Source: Pterobdella sp. o SKG-2022 | Taxonomy: Eukaryota > Annelida > Clitellata > Hirudinida > Piscicolidae | DNA length: 64,000 nt | NCBI GenBank assembly: GCA_964035795.1 | Contig: OZ038324.1 | Location: 9,463,077-9,527,076, forward strand | Direction of reading: 5' to 3' | Shown here: piece after piece, positions 62,870 to 64,000 of the stretch | How the letters are laid out: each line of letters opens with the position of its first letter | Position numbering within the stretch: the stretch's first letter is position 1 | Position numbers and translations under genes: made by a program | The notes under the pieces: generated by a model | What the model saw: the letters and a program-made list of their open reading frames with translations, nothing else | The model's database searches: none | Told to the model about the DNA's origin: nothing

Positions 62870-64000
62870 GTTTGTGAAAAAGATGGATGAATAGATGAAT
62901 GAATGGATGAATTAATAAATGATTAAATAAAATAATGAATGAATCGATATAAAGATGAATGGATGCATAAAAAAAAGCTAAAAGATGTGAGAAAGATGAA
63001 GATTAATATGGGATTGATGTAAAACAGACGTAGATGAAAATATTCAAGTTTAAAAAATTAATCGAGCTGGAAATAATCAAAAATGAATGAATGATCATAT
63101 GAGTGGATGGATGGATGGGTGGATGGATCAGTCGATGGATAGGTGGGTGGATCAGTCGATGGATAGGTGGGTGGATCAGTCGATGGATAGGTGGGTGGAT
63201 GGATGGATGGATAGACAGAAGAACAAAAAAGAAATGACTGGATCATTGGGTGGATTAACTGATGAATGAATCAATATTTTATGAATGGAAAATAGATGGA
63301 TGGTAAATGGATGAATGAAAAGTCATTTAAAGAATGCAGAACAACAGTTATGACTTAAGTTTATGATTTATTATTTTTTTATTAGAGTTATTATATTTTA
63401 TTATTTTTTTATCCCCTTTATTGCCATCTATAATATTCGTCATGGAATTACTCGCCCATCCGATTACTCCTTTTTTTCACATCTCTCTTCTTTCTTTCAC
63501 TCCTCTAATTATACCTCTTCTTTCTCTCCTTCATTCCTATTCCTTCTCCCCATCTTTCCATCTAGCCTTTTCCTTCACAGATCTGGTATGTAATTTTTAA
63601 ACGCATTTATTATCGATGAGTCAGTCAGGTTGGGATTTCAAACACACCATTATAGTTAAAGTCCAATAAACATTTGAAGCTTCTATTCATAGTGTCTACT
63701 ATTATTTTTATATAATTTTGAAGTTTATTGAGTAGAGTTTTGAAGAAGAAGAGAAAGTTGATGAAGATGTTGATAATCATGAAGAAGAGTTATGAAAAAA
63801 AGTTTTGAAAAAATTCAAAAATATAAAATATAAAAAATAAAATATTTTTATTCAGCAAAAGATTAATTCAATTAAAATTGTTGCGAGAATGCAATCAAAG
63901 AAACAAATCAAGGGACACAAGCCAAAAACACTAAAGATCGTCCGTGTTGGAAATCTTCACATAATAATACTCACATGTGACCATAGATATTAAATATTAA
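62870..64000. other. PTB intron or 3' flank, no exon found
   Basis: AT-rich, with GATG-type tracts (62880-63010 and listed repeat) and a pyrimidine-rich stretch at 63450-63590. The expected rest of RRM3 is not recognisable. Confidence 0.45.
63090..63222. repeat. 24-bp tandem repeat, ~3.5 copies, in a GATG tract
   Basis: Unit GGTGGGTGGATCAGTCGATG plus GATA, repeated in register, flanked by plain GATG repeats. Confidence 0.85.

Noticed and set aside
63739..63800. Short acidic frame SFEEEEKVDEDVDNHEEEL after an AG
   Set aside because: Considered as a terminal exon, but it does not match PTB RRM3/RRM4 and arises from GAA/GAT-rich sequence.

Overview
This is an animal nuclear genome window: strongly AT-rich, with genes split into many short exons by GT-AG introns (one is GC-AG), and with dense long microsatellites. 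No operon-like or prokaryotic features are visible. The gene set (an ASMT-type O-methyltransferase, SUGP1, CHMP2A, ANKRD16, a PTB protein and a divergent forkhead) is bilaterian. A lophotrochozoan such as an annelid or leech is my guess from protein flavour and repeat content, not something the sequence proves. All gene models were spliced by eye. In the well-supported genes, exon phases close exactly and the joined protein follows a known family.

Layout. 0.6-3.8 kb (minus): complete 9-exon ASMT-like methyltransferase. 5.2-8.7 kb (minus): complete 16-exon SUGP1 spliceosomal protein. 8.7-20.8 kb: no supported gene; a large inverted repeat near 11 kb and a microsatellite and minisatellite desert with AAT, GAA, CAT, opposed GT and AC arrays, and 29-bp and 20-bp tandem units. 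20.8-25.4 kb (minus): one uninterrupted 1540-codon Asn/Thr/Ser-rich frame with no recognisable domain. 27.5-28.3 kb (minus): unrecognised two-exon coding region. 29.5-34.0 kb (plus): divergent forkhead protein whose DNA-binding domain is split by an intron holding about 1 kb of a 13-bp minisatellite. 36.2-38.0 kb (plus): secreted Cys-rich protein with a long acidic tail. 38.3-40.2 kb: several exon-like pieces whose strand and grouping I could not settle. 40.9-42.2 kb (minus): complete CHMP2A. 42.9-44.8 kb (minus): ANKRD16. 44.8-60.4 kb: mostly non-coding, with a 15-bp E-box array, a long GAA tract, an AAT tract, a cluster of perfect CRE palindromes, an isolated C2H2 finger exon and many CATC/GATG tracts. 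60.4-62.9 kb (plus): PTB protein from an exon before RRM2 into the start of RRM3; the 3' exons are outside the window.

How it works together. The genes are unlinked housekeeping and regulatory functions: splicing (SUGP1, PTB), membrane scission (CHMP2A), ankyrin-repeat quality control (ANKRD16), transcription (forkhead) and indole or phenol methylation (ASMT-like). I see no multi-gene system. The most distinctive themes are simple-sequence insertions inside conserved exons, a forkhead with an altered recognition helix, the secreted Cys-rich/acidic protein, the long Asn-rich orphan, and repeated regulatory palindromes in the desert.
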